Assembly: GCA_002315765.1 (NCBI GenBank)
Contig: DCIE01000047.1
Coordinates: forward strand, 1 to 40,639
Direction of reading: 5' to 3'
Length of the DNA stretch: 40,639 nucleotides
From: Ruminococcaceae bacterium UBA1734
GTDB lineage: Bacteria > Bacillota > Clostridia > Oscillospirales > Acutalibacteraceae
Below the pieces are notes generated by a model that saw only the letters and a program-made list of their open reading frames with translations, did no database searches and was not told the DNA's origin. The position numbers and the translations under genes were made by a program. Shown here in pieces: positions 16,479 through 25,795 of the stretch. Position 1 is the first letter of the stretch. Each line of letters opens with the position of its first letter.

Positions 16479-18599
16479 TTATCCCCCATACGTTATAATC
16501 TTATATAATTCAAAAACAATTGTCTTAGCGAAAGCTGTAATAAGCTGAATCAGCATCAATATAACCATTCCTACAAACAAAACAACTACCATGCCGGCTA
16601 TTGTTAAAACCGATACCCAAATAAATTTGCCAAACTCAAAATTGTTAACAGTTGTCAAGCCCATACACAGAATAAACGCCGTATAAACCATCATTACGCT
16701 CATAAACAAATCTAAGAAGCCAATCTCCGAAGGTATCATTACATTTGTAAGAATAATATATATAACATTCGCAATAATCATCGGTTGCAAAGAATAACAT
16801 GTTGTTATGAAAATTTCTCCAAGTTTACCCATACCGCCTTGCAATGCCGATATTGCCCAAAAGCACAATGTAAAAAGCAAAACCAAACATACTGTTCTAA
16901 GCAAAATAAATAAGGCATTAAAATCAGCAGTATCGAACGAAACAAAGCTGAATCCTCCGTTCGTCACTTTCATAACAGCGGAAATATAATAGATTATCAA
17001 CAAGCCTACCGCTACTAAATATGAGCCCTTTTTATATACTTTTATATCAATAAAAGTATCTCGTGGATTACGCAAAGCCGAAATTGACAATCTGAACTTC
17101 GGCGAGAAAAACACTATGCCCTTTTTCTTCTTGATTTTCCATAACACACACACAATAGCAACGATAAGGGTGGCTCCGATAATCAGCCATACGAAATTAT
17201 CATAAATAAATGTATTTCGAATTTGTTCAAATGCCAACGCATATGTCTGTTTGTCGCAACCCAATTTGGCAAATTTCAAAGCTTTTTCATAGTCGCCACG
17301 GTCATAATAGCATTTTCCCAATCCTTTGTATGCTAATTGGCATTGCTTGTCTTGAGATAAAACCTCTTCCCATAGTTTTTTCGCGGCGGTATAATCGCCT
17401 TCATCGCCTGCTGTTACAGCCTGTTTTAATAACTTACCGTAATCTGTAATGCCGAAAACAGTAAGGGTATTCATCTTAGAATCCGATACAATAACATCGT
17501 TTCCGGAAAGAGCTATTGCAGTTGCATAAGAAAAACTGCCTTCCTGTGCACCTTCACGGGAGCCGTTACCGAATACACCTAACAAAGAACTGTTTTGGTC
17601 GTACACAAAGATATGTCCGTATGCCGAATCTAGAGCATATATAAATCCGTCATTGCTAACCGATATACCTAAAATATCCTGGTCAAAACGTCCGCCGCCC
17701 TCATCACCGTAATTTGTCGAATCCGATTCAAGAACATCCTTACCGCCGGGACTTAATTTTCTGATTTGACCAAGTTGTTTATCCGAATCTTCCTCGGACG
17801 TATTACCGGTGACGGTATATACAAATCCTGATGTATCAATACACAAATCGGTAAATTGATAAGGAAGGCTAACCTCCATAGCGGCACGCTTTTCATCGTT
17901 TAATATCAACCGTTTCCATAAATTTGAAATTGCTTCTCCAACGGAATTTTTAACGGTGTTTGCACCGTAAAATCCCAAAAACTCCCCTTCGTTTGAATAC
18001 AAAATTGCTCCGTAGTATGAGCCATCACTTAACACATATACATATCCCTGTGAATCTACGGCGGTTTTTATGGGTCTAAAATCAAAAGATTCGGGAATCA
18101 ACCTCGATTCCGGCAAATAATATATTTTCAAAAGATTGCCGTATTCATCACATACAAGCACCCTTCCGTTATCTGTATCCGAAATATATATTTTACCTTC
18201 CGCATCCGCAAAAACTCCTTTTGCGCCTTTGAATGTATATTCTTCGGTTTTATCTGTAATCAAATGGATTTCCGTCTGTTTTTCATATTGTTCATTTAGA
18301 ATAACCAGATTTGAGGCTCCGCCGTCTAACAAATAAATATATCCGTTTTCAGTAGCAAACACATCTGTAATTTCAGTGAACTGTGTTTCTAAATTCATAT
18401 CCGAATAATCCAAAGCAGCTTTAACCTTATAAATAGGTTTTGTGTGCACGGGAATTCTATTAGAATCTTCCCAGTATGAGTAGCTGTTATACGGAATTTG
18501 ACCATCTGCACTATCACTTGAGGCCTCGGCAGTAATCGAAAACAAGGAAAAAACAATCAGCATAACTGCTAAAATCGAAAGACATCTCTTGCTTTTCAT
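16479..18599 (-). CDS. Secreted beta-propeller (NHL) - TPR - Yip1 membrane protein
   Basis: 706 residues in three parts. After a signal-like segment (1-26) comes a beta-propeller of NHL type (about 60-395) with repeats such as GVFADAEGKIYISDTDNGRVLV and GISVSNDGFIYALDSAYGHIFVYD. A TPR pair follows (about 400-455, LAYKGLGKCYYDRGDYEKALKFAKLG), then one membrane helix (about 472-490), a basic linker with KKKK, and a Yip1-type domain of about five helices (505-706). Topology suggests the propeller is outside and the Yip1 part in the membrane. A perfect AAGGAGG precedes ATG 18599. It lies between the two permease pairs, next to the DUF5696 gene. Function is unknown; an outside sensor or scaffold for the importer is my inference. 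Confidence 0.78.
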   Translation of the reverse strand: MKSKRCLSILAVMLIVFSLFSITAEASSDSADGQIPYNSYSYWEDSNRIPVHTKPIYKVKAALDYSDMNLETQFTEITDVFATENGYIYLLDGGASNLVILNEQYEKQTEIHLITDKTEEYTFKGAKGVFADAEGKIYISDTDNGRVLVCDEYGNLLKIYYLPESRLIPESFDFRPIKTAVDSQGYVYVLSDGSYYGAILYSNEGEFLGFYGANTVKNSVGEAISNLWKRLILNDEKRAAMEVSLPYQFTDLCIDTSGFVYTVTGNTSEEDSDKQLGQIRKLSPGGKDVLESDSTNYGDEGGGRFDQDILGISVSNDGFIYALDSAYGHIFVYDQNSSLLGVFGNGSREGAQEGSFSYATAIALSGNDVIVSDSKMNTLTVFGITDYGKLLKQAVTAGDEGDYTAAKKLWEEVLSQDKQCQLAYKGLGKCYYDRGDYEKALKFAKLGCDKQTYALAFEQIRNTFIYDNFVWLIIGATLIVAIVCVLWKIKKKKGIVFFSPKFRLSISALRNPRDTFIDIKVYKKGSYLVAVGLLIIYYISAVMKVTNGGFSFVSFDTADFNALFILLRTVCLVLLFTLCFWAISALQGGMGKLGEIFITTCYSLQPMIIANVIYIILTNVMIPSEIGFLDLFMSVMMVYTAFILCMGLTTVNNFEFGKFIWVSVLTIAGMVVVLFVGMVILMLIQLITAFAKTIVFELYKIITYGG

Positions 18600-18611
18600 A
18601 AATTTCCTCCT

Positions 18612-19493
18612 TTATTTAATTCCTGCACTGTTCATTGCTTCTTTAACATTGCTTTGCGAAATAAAATACACGATAATCGGCGGAATCATCATGATAACAG
18701 TGACAGCCATAGCACTGCCCGAACGAGCCATTCCTCCGGAAGTAATCTGTTGCATTATCGTAGGTAATGTCTTAATTGATTCGGTAAATACCGTACCGTT
18801 TGGGATTGCAGACCATACATCTCTGAAACCAAACAAAGTCAATGTCAGCCAGCACGGCTTAACCATCGGTAAAACTATACGAAAGAAAATTGTCGGTACA
18901 TTGGCACCGTCTATGCGTGCCGCCTCTAAGAGCGCATCCGGTACGCTATCCTCCATATACTGTTTCATAAGGAATACGCCCATAGATGAAGCAGCATAGG
19001 GCAAAATCATAACCCAATATGTATCTATCATTTTGAGTGATGAAAAAATAAGATATTGTGGCAATGCTAAGACATATCCGTTAAATAACAACGCAAACTG
19101 TACTAACAAAAACATCTTGTTTTTATGCTTTATTTTTGATTTGGATAAGGAAAAAGCTGCCATTGTTGCCACAAATACATACAGCACCGTTGAAACGATT
19201 GTAACAAACAGACTGTTAAACAAATATCTGGATAAGGGAATCTTTATATTTGACAGTAATCCCGGTAAAGCAAGATAATTTTCCAAAGTAGGTCTACTCA
19301 CAAAGAACTTCGGCGGAAAGACCAATATTTCGTCCAACGGCTTGAATGATGTAATAATACAGTAAACGAGAGGCAATACCGAAAAAGAGCCCATTGCCAC
19401 TAAAAACAGCATATAGAAGAAATTACCTACCCGTGAACGAGTAAAATTTTTAATTTGACTTCTTTTTGAAAGTCTTTTTAACTTTAACTTCAC
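18612..19493 (-). CDS. Carbohydrate ABC transporter permease, MalG-type (pair 1)
   Basis: 293 residues, six membrane helices, with the EAA loop PDALLEAARIDGANVPTIFF followed by RIVLPM. It begins with GTG at 19493, supported by AGGAT upstream, seven bases after the stop of the partner permease. The C-terminus ends QSNVKEAMNSAGIK, the short cytoplasmic tail common to MalG-like sugar permeases ('G.vKg'). Together with the preceding gene and the large solute-binding protein it forms a complete import core except for the ATPase. Confidence 0.93.
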   Translation of the reverse strand: MKLKLKRLSKRSQIKNFTRSRVGNFFYMLFLVAMGSFSVLPLVYCIITSFKPLDEILVFPPKFFVSRPTLENYLALPGLLSNIKIPLSRYLFNSLFVTIVSTVLYVFVATMAAFSLSKSKIKHKNKMFLLVQFALLFNGYVLALPQYLIFSSLKMIDTYWVMILPYAASSMGVFLMKQYMEDSVPDALLEAARIDGANVPTIFFRIVLPMVKPCWLTLTLFGFRDVWSAIPNGTVFTESIKTLPTIMQQITSGGMARSGSAMAVTVIMMIPPIIVYFISQSNVKEAMNSAGIK

Positions 19494-19500
19494 TTTAATC

Positions 19501-20394
19501 CTACTTTCCCGTACTGTTTAATACACGCTTGACTAATGCTCTGAATATAGCCATAAGCACGAACAATATTACAGCCATAGCAGATGCACTGCCCATTTCA
19601 TAGCGTGTTGTACCCACATCGGTCATATAAGACACAACCGTGTCAACAGCATATCCGACACTCGGGTATCCTGCCAGCTGAATAGCAATTGCGCTGATAG
19701 AAAACGCGCTTGCGATTTGAATTACCGCACTGAACAACAGCATATTTTTCATTGTCGGAAGTGTAATATACCATAATTCTTGCCAACGGTTATGTATTCC
19801 GTCTATAAGTCCTGCTTCGTACATTTCGGGGTTTATATTCTGCAATCCGGAAATATTGGCAAGAAACGACACACCCATACTCTGCCATAATTGAACAACG
19901 ACAATAATAGGCATTACATAAGATACATCCTTCAACCAATTTATCGGGTCAGTGATTAACCCCAACGATAACAGTATACTGTTTGCATAACCGTAACTGT
20001 CGTTGCTAAATGCAACCTGCCAAATAAAATATGCATTACCGACCAATGCCGGAGCATAAAACAAAAAAGACAATGCACTTCTGACTGCAAGGTTAAATTC
20101 GTTAATAAACCACGCCAAAACGAAGGACAATAAAAAACCGATAGGTCCGGTAATAAAAGCAAGCAAGATTGTATTTTTCAGAACCGTAGTGAAAACATTA
20201 TCCGCAAAAAACATTCGCATATAATTGTTAAATCCCACAAATTCCAATTTGCCGATCATATCAAAATTAAAAAAACTTAAACCGATAGCGGCCATAACGG
20301 GAAGTACCGTAAAAACCGTAAACATAATTAAAAAGGGAGCTAATAATAACCAATACCACATTTCTTCAGTTATGAAGCTTTTTTTAATTTTCAT
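19501..20394 (-). CDS. Carbohydrate ABC transporter permease, MalF-type (pair 1)
   Basis: 297 residues with six membrane helices and the EAA loop (MYEAGLIDGIHNRWQELW, YITLPTM). GGGAGGAGAA stands before ATG 20394, 15 bases after the stop of the solute-binding protein gene. It is the standard partner of the MalG-type permease downstream. Both permeases lack an ATPase gene nearby; Gram-positive CUT1 importers commonly share one MsmK-type ATPase encoded elsewhere, which would explain this. Confidence 0.93.
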   Translation of the reverse strand: MKIKKSFITEEMWYWLLLAPFLIMFTVFTVLPVMAAIGLSFFNFDMIGKLEFVGFNNYMRMFFADNVFTTVLKNTILLAFITGPIGFLLSFVLAWFINEFNLAVRSALSFLFYAPALVGNAYFIWQVAFSNDSYGYANSILLSLGLITDPINWLKDVSYVMPIIVVVQLWQSMGVSFLANISGLQNINPEMYEAGLIDGIHNRWQELWYITLPTMKNMLLFSAVIQIASAFSISAIAIQLAGYPSVGYAVDTVVSYMTDVGTTRYEMGSASAMAVILFVLMAIFRALVKRVLNSTGK

Positions 20395-20409
20395 GCTTAT
20401 TCTCCTCCC

Positions 20410-23265
20410 TTAATATTCTGATATTTTTCTTTCAATTTCACGGTCAACCTCAATAGACCATTTCTTTAATGCGTCTTTAACGCTTGATTCGCCGTTTACT
20501 ACACTCCAAAACACCTGATCAACAGCACGAGTCAAATAGTAACTACCCGGAATTTCCGGGATTTCCTGTATTTGTTCTCTTTGTTTCAAAAGAACACTCA
20601 AATCCTTTTCTTCCCATCCCATTTCACTGAAAGCTGCTAAATTGGATGTAGTAATTCGGGAAATCGGGCCTAAAACAGATTCGATATTTGCGTTATAGCG
20701 TGTCTGTGTTTCTGCCGATGTCCACCATTTAAGAAATTCCCAAGCTTCTTCTTTATGCTTTGATTTTTTGAGTATAGCGCAAGCCGTTCCTGCACCGGAA
20801 ATGGTGCGGTTAATCGAACCGTCATCCTGCTTTGTTCCCGGAACAAGTGCTATTCCCCACCGTCCCTGTATTTCAGGTGCCGCTTGCTGGAATTTCATAT
20901 ACTCCGAATAGGATGCAATTCCAAGCGGACATGTTCCTACTCGAAAACGGTTATAAAAATCTATTGTTGTCGGCAACTTGTACTGAGTATACATATCCGT
21001 CCATTTCTTAAAAGACTTTAACGCAACCGTCGAATTTAATTTGCTTTTATTTCGTTGCTCATTATAAAACGAACCGCCGTTTTGAACTAAGATTGTTGCA
21101 AATAGGTTTAACCCTCCAACACCCTGGTCTGTTGTAGTTGCCGCTGTAATTTGCGTATACGGAATATACGATGTCATATTGTTGCGTTGCAACAAAGCCG
21201 AGGTTGCCATAAAATCTTCCCATGTTTCAGGCACTTCGAGCTTTAATTTTTCAAATATATCCGTGCGATAGAACATAATATAGAACGATTGCTGGTCAGG
21301 CAACGCATACACACCCTGCTTATATTCATACGGAATACTTGCGGATTCTCCAAATCTCGTTACAACAGAGTCATAATCATTAAACTTCGTTAGATTATAT
21401 AATGCACCGCGCATTGCGAGATTAACAGGTGTAGAGCGTGACATTTGCAACGACAAATCGGGATAATTATCAGCAAGCAATCCTTTAACCAAATCGGCAT
21501 TTACCACTTCTAAATTGACATCTATTCCGGTTTTTGATGTGAATGTGTCTTTTATCAGCGAATCGAGCACCTGCGCTTGGTCTCTTCCCCAGTTAACCCA
21601 TATTGTCAAACCTTCGGCACCGTCATCGGAGTTAAAAGCGGTACTGTAATTCTCGGAAAACGATGTCAAAAACCTCAGTATTGAAAACTTCACTTGTTCA
21701 AAAAAGCTTACTTCTTTTTCTTCGAATTCCCCATTAGGCGAAGCCAAATATATTCGATCAATGCTAAGCGGCATTAAGGTCATTTCATACAGATATGAGC
21801 TCATTGTCACATAGTTTGAATAATATGTGCTGACATACTGATGTGCACTATACCTATTTTCAAGCATTTGTTTTAATACCCGAGCCATATTATTAACAGT
21901 AGCAATATAATTACTGCTACGCTCTGCAGACAACTTCTGAACATCGGCAGCCAAATCGGTTAATTCATTATAACATTCGGTTAATGTATCGGTAAAATCC
22001 GGAATTTGCTTAAACAGTTCGTAATCACGATTCGCGTCGGGTGTTTCGCCGGTAATCATTACAATATCTATATATAAATCTCCAAGTTTTTCAACTATTG
22101 CACTCATACGATTGTAAAAATCCAAAGTAGGTCCCAATGTAACGCTCAGGGAAAGCTTATGCTCACCCTTAGATAAGTAAAAATAATATCCTTCGCCTTT
22201 ATCATCGCTAAATTCTAAAAACTCCCATTTTGTGCTGTACGGAAAAGCTATATCTGCCGCCTCGCTAAATGGTGTATATCCGTCAATACGCAAATGTCTG
22301 TACGCAACACCGTGGACGATTTGGTCTTGCTTGTACATAATACCAAGCTTATAAAGTCCATCTTCGGGAACACTGACAGACCAAAATATTTCTTCATTTG
22401 AATTCTGCCAACTCGTACCGCCGATATAGTTTATTAACGATTTTTGCGCACTCGACGGAGATGGTATTGGCGAAGAACTATCTGATTTGACAATAATGGA
22501 ATTACTGCTTTTAATTACGGCGTCCTCACCCTCTGTTACAATAGGTGTACCTTCGTATTTTTTATATCCCTTTGTTAGATAATCTGACAAAACCTCGCTA
22601 TAACTTTTTTCAGTATCATCCGGCTTAGATAGTATGATTTTTTCGATTGCAATACTGCCTTCTATATATTCAAAAGTAATACTGTGATTTCCTGCCGATA
22701 AAGCGAATTGATACGGATTTACTTCTAATCCGTTAGCATCGTATACGGATTTTTCAACAAAACCGTCATATAATTTCTGTTCCGGCGTAAATTCGTTTCC
22801 GAAATCGTCTTTACGAATGTCCGAAGCATCTTCCCACATTCTCGTCAATTTCAAGTTTTCGGCTGCCCTAAACGGATAACTTCCGTCAACCTTTATTGCA
22901 AAGCGAAAATCCGTTGTGGTGTTTTCCAAGCTACAATAAGACACTACCACATTGTATTTCGCATTTTTAGGGGTAGAAACCTCCCAAGTGAGCGTTCCGC
23001 CTTTATTCCATAACAAAACATCCGAGGCACCTGCAAACTCGTTTTTTATCTCAACATCGGCACTGCTTGACGGTTTTGCGCTTATCGCTGACAACTCAAT
23101 CGATTCTGTCGCCGATGAAATGCTGCTATTTGATTTTTTATAATCACTGTAAGAATCATCGTTTTTTTTCGCAACCTCTGCGTTTGCCGGAATAACAGTT
23201 ATAGCGGAAATTAAATAGACTGTCACCAAAAGGTAAGCAATCAATTTATTAACCCGATACTTCAT
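20410..23265 (-). CDS. Extracellular solute-binding protein fused to two carbohydrate-binding-like domains
   Basis: 951 residues, more than twice the usual length. A leader ends at VIPANA-E (about residue 29) without a lipobox cysteine, so it is either cleaved and released or kept by its hydrophobic N-terminus. Two related beta domains follow (about 70-213 and 248-400); both contain the pattern D-G-x-x-P-F-x-x-A then W-E (DGSYPFRAAENLKLTRMWED and DGYTPFSEAADIAF), so they arose by duplication. A helical region (405-545) leads to a family-1 sugar-binding domain (about 552-951: LTIWVNWGRDQAQVLDSL, SGAGTACAILKKSKHKEEAW, FLKWW). It directly precedes permease pair 1, the presumed partner. The extra domains may bind the polymer or the membrane-facing propeller protein. 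Confidence 0.88.
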   Translation of the reverse strand: MKYRVNKLIAYLLVTVYLISAITVIPANAEVAKKNDDSYSDYKKSNSSISSATESIELSAISAKPSSSADVEIKNEFAGASDVLLWNKGGTLTWEVSTPKNAKYNVVVSYCSLENTTTDFRFAIKVDGSYPFRAAENLKLTRMWEDASDIRKDDFGNEFTPEQKLYDGFVEKSVYDANGLEVNPYQFALSAGNHSITFEYIEGSIAIEKIILSKPDDTEKSYSEVLSDYLTKGYKKYEGTPIVTEGEDAVIKSSNSIIVKSDSSSPIPSPSSAQKSLINYIGGTSWQNSNEEIFWSVSVPEDGLYKLGIMYKQDQIVHGVAYRHLRIDGYTPFSEAADIAFPYSTKWEFLEFSDDKGEGYYFYLSKGEHKLSLSVTLGPTLDFYNRMSAIVEKLGDLYIDIVMITGETPDANRDYELFKQIPDFTDTLTECYNELTDLAADVQKLSAERSSNYIATVNNMARVLKQMLENRYSAHQYVSTYYSNYVTMSSYLYEMTLMPLSIDRIYLASPNGEFEEKEVSFFEQVKFSILRFLTSFSENYSTAFNSDDGAEGLTIWVNWGRDQAQVLDSLIKDTFTSKTGIDVNLEVVNADLVKGLLADNYPDLSLQMSRSTPVNLAMRGALYNLTKFNDYDSVVTRFGESASIPYEYKQGVYALPDQQSFYIMFYRTDIFEKLKLEVPETWEDFMATSALLQRNNMTSYIPYTQITAATTTDQGVGGLNLFATILVQNGGSFYNEQRNKSKLNSTVALKSFKKWTDMYTQYKLPTTIDFYNRFRVGTCPLGIASYSEYMKFQQAAPEIQGRWGIALVPGTKQDDGSINRTISGAGTACAILKKSKHKEEAWEFLKWWTSAETQTRYNANIESVLGPISRITTSNLAAFSEMGWEEKDLSVLLKQREQIQEIPEIPGSYYLTRAVDQVFWSVVNGESSVKDALKKWSIEVDREIERKISEY

Positions 23266-23292
23266 AATGTGTTTCCCCCTCCTGAAAGGGCA

Positions 23293-25512
23293 TCAGCAAT
23301 ATATTCTGATTTCCGGAATAATTGCTTTTTTACCTTTCAATACTTTTTGAACCGTAACACGAACGCTGTCGGTTAATACCGGCTCAAAATCCAAAATCAA
23401 AAGTCTTTGATAATTATCTTTTACGCTCGCAACGGTAACATAATTTTCTCTATCTTTTACCTCAACTATTAAATCAGTTACTAAATCTTCGGGAACAGGC
23501 AAAGGTAAATACCCTTGTTCGTACCTATCGAACGGCATTTCCAGTGTTATTCTCACTTGATTGATTTTTTTTGGCTGTTTCAAATTCAAATATATGCTTT
23601 GCGGTAAACCCTCTTTGGAAATCCACGCATATGCTCCGCCGTCCGTAGCTCTCGTTTTACCGTTTGCAACACATTCCGGTTCTCCGTTCTTTTCATACGA
23701 ATCCGCAGCTATTACTGCTGTTCTCGCCAAATCTTCCTCATCAGAACTGTAAATTTTCGGAATATACTGTCCGTCCTTTAAAAGAATCTGTTGTAATTCT
23801 TTAATATGCTTTTTCTGAATATCCGCAGGCAAAACATTATACTTTTTACATAGATATGCCGTAGTTCCGACTGCCTGTCCCATAGATGCGCCTGTTAGTT
23901 GAACCCTTGTAGGTCCTAATCCTATATGACTTACACTTATACAGCGTCCTACCATCATAAGATTTTCTATATTTCTTGAATACAATGCTCTTAAAGGTAT
24001 GGGAGTAATCGGAATTATATCGTTTCGGTCGAAAGCGCCGCTTCCGCCCGAAAAAATGCCATCGACATGGTGTACATCTATATTCCAACCACTGTAACAT
24101 ACCGCATCTTCAAAATGTGCCGTTCCGCTGTAATCATTCTGCGTAAGAATATAATCGCCTATAAGTCTTCTGGATTCACGCTTTGCATTGTAAGTTCCAA
24201 ACGCCTTTAACTGTAAATGTCGCGTATTCTCTTTTTTGCTCCACGAATTTTTAAGCCAATCAAAATAACCTGCCGCAAGACGAATCATACTGTCCCTGAC
24301 ATATTCAGATTCCCAAATATCGTCATAATCGTTTCGGTTTTCCAACCACCACTCGCCTCGGAAAATTGTTTTCGGTTCTCTTGACATTCTCTCACCTTCC
24401 GGCAATCGGAATGCCCATTTCGGAGCAACATATTCAACCTCTTCGTCTACATTTTCCGCAAGGTAACTGCATATCGTATCTGTGCCGTCTGTAACTGTTT
24501 TAGTCGCACAACCGCTCATAGTGTTTCCGTCGGCAAATTCCGGAGCATACGATTCATCATACTCAAAAGATGCTTCTCTGCCGATTTTATATTCCGCACC
24601 GGCATAGTAACCCAACCATCCGTCGCCTGTACCGTCGACAAATGCGTCCGCCGAAAAGTCGTGTTCCGAAAGCGTATATGTATCTATTCCATGGATTGAA
24701 TTAATCCTATTGTTTTCCACATGTGCATCATTTATTAAAACATTGGAAAAAACATCAAGAGTTTGTTCTTTATCCGTAAAATAGTTGAAAGCCTGTGTCC
24801 AGGTCAGATTATTCTTATGTCGGTAATTTTTAATTTCGAATATTATGCCCGTTTCGTGATATCCCTTGTGTCCTGCACCTTCAAGCGTAACATTGCCTTC
24901 CTCTGAACCGTTACCTCCTAATACCGGGCGGTCATTGATAAGGGCTACCCTTAACAACTTTCTTGCCGCTGTTATTGCGGCGGTAATTCCTGCCACTCCC
25001 GCGCCGACAACAATTAAATCATACGGCTTATGATGTGTAACAGCAATACTACCATGCCTTGCTTGCAACCGTTGTTTTTTCATCATCGCCATTTCAGGTG
25101 ACGGCACAAATCCGTAGTTATCGGTTATTACCACACTTGCAAACCTTCCAAACCAACCATTGGTGTTGTATATCGACAATGTGTGTTTTCCCTTTTCCAA
25201 ATAGAAATCTCCTGCAATTTCAAAATACCAACCTTGAACATGCATTTTTCCGCAAACATGTCCGGATTTAATTCCATCTACTGCTACATAAATACCATCG
25301 GGCGAATAATCAACACACCAGTTTTTCGTTCTTACATAAACACGGTAATTATCGCACTTTTCAATTGAAAAAACGGTTGTTGCAGGAGTAACGGGAACAC
25401 CGACCGAATTAGCTAATAGGTATCCCTGTCCCATTTCTCTTACAAATTGTGTTTCCGGTACAAAACCGCCGTAATTATCAAATTCCAGTGCATCAATCCA
25501 TTTGATTTCCAT
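23293..25512 (-). CDS. FAD-dependent oxidoreductase with flanking carbohydrate-binding-like domains
   Basis: 739 residues from ATG 25512 (AGAGG six bases upstream; the TTG at 25518 is less likely). The centre (about 165-590) is an FAD_oxidored domain: dinucleotide motif IVVGAGVAGITAAITAARK, then RPVLGGNGSEE, DAFVDGTGDGWLGYYAGAEY and the FAD-closing MMVGRCISVSHIGLGPTRV. Residues 1-150 form a beta domain and residues about 635-739 a discoidin-like beta-sandwich (SIYLNLKQPKKINQVRITLE). No leader peptide is present. It is the promoter-proximal gene of the long operon, with a regulated promoter just upstream. Such proteins occur in glycan loci, but the substrate and reaction (sugar hydroxyl oxidation is one option) are unknown. 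Confidence 0.85.
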   Translation of the reverse strand: MEIKWIDALEFDNYGGFVPETQFVREMGQGYLLANSVGVPVTPATTVFSIEKCDNYRVYVRTKNWCVDYSPDGIYVAVDGIKSGHVCGKMHVQGWYFEIAGDFYLEKGKHTLSIYNTNGWFGRFASVVITDNYGFVPSPEMAMMKKQRLQARHGSIAVTHHKPYDLIVVGAGVAGITAAITAARKLLRVALINDRPVLGGNGSEEGNVTLEGAGHKGYHETGIIFEIKNYRHKNNLTWTQAFNYFTDKEQTLDVFSNVLINDAHVENNRINSIHGIDTYTLSEHDFSADAFVDGTGDGWLGYYAGAEYKIGREASFEYDESYAPEFADGNTMSGCATKTVTDGTDTICSYLAENVDEEVEYVAPKWAFRLPEGERMSREPKTIFRGEWWLENRNDYDDIWESEYVRDSMIRLAAGYFDWLKNSWSKKENTRHLQLKAFGTYNAKRESRRLIGDYILTQNDYSGTAHFEDAVCYSGWNIDVHHVDGIFSGGSGAFDRNDIIPITPIPLRALYSRNIENLMMVGRCISVSHIGLGPTRVQLTGASMGQAVGTTAYLCKKYNVLPADIQKKHIKELQQILLKDGQYIPKIYSSDEEDLARTAVIAADSYEKNGEPECVANGKTRATDGGAYAWISKEGLPQSIYLNLKQPKKINQVRITLEMPFDRYEQGYLPLPVPEDLVTDLIVEVKDRENYVTVASVKDNYQRLLILDFEPVLTDSVRVTVQKVLKGKKAIIPEIRIYC

Positions 25513-25556
25513 ATTCAACCTCTTTTACGCATTGTATAATCCATACCTTCGATTTT

Positions 25557-25617
25557 ATTATATCAATATTCTTATAATTCGCCAATGGACAAAAAAGGAA
25601 AAGTGTATGGATAAAAT
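25557..25617 (-). promoter_or_regulatory. Promoter and AraC-type operator of the long operon
   Basis: On the minus strand: -10 TATAAT (25557-25562), a 17-bp spacer, -35 TTGGCG (25580-25585). Directly upstream are two half-sites in direct orientation, plus-strand TGGACAAAA (25586-25594) and TGGATAAAA (25608-25616), 22 bp apart. The same layout recurs at 36790-36850 and 40131-40190. The proximal half-site abuts the -35, the arrangement of class II activation by AraC proteins. The remainder of the 25518-25795 gap (25618-25720) shows no further clear signal. Confidence 0.75.
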
Positions 25618-25737
25618 CGCATATTTTTTCAAAGTCGTATTTTCTTTAACTACCTGGTTTTTCCATAATTGGCAACAATTTTGCGTTGCTTTTTTGCTGG
25701 TATGTTATTGTCGCTCTTTATGGACAAAACTTTCCTA

Positions 25738-25766
25738 TTGACAATAAAATAATTGTAAGATATAAT
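25738..25766 (+). promoter_or_regulatory. Consensus sigma-A promoter of the AraC-family gene
   Basis: TTGACA (25738-25743), 17 bp, TATAAT (25761-25766): a perfect consensus promoter 30 bp before the AraC start codon. A single operator-like TGGACAAAA (25721-25729) lies just upstream of the -35, in the opposite orientation relative to transcription from that of the three operon promoters, so autoregulation is possible but only one half-site is seen. Confidence 0.8.
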
Positions 25767-25795
25767 TATAAAAAATACAAATACGAGGATTATGT

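Noticed and set aside
25721..25744. Full two-site AraC operator in the araC-family gene promoter
   Set aside because: Only one good half-site is seen; the second candidate is 17 bp away and coincides with the TTGACA -35, so it does not follow the 22-bp rule.
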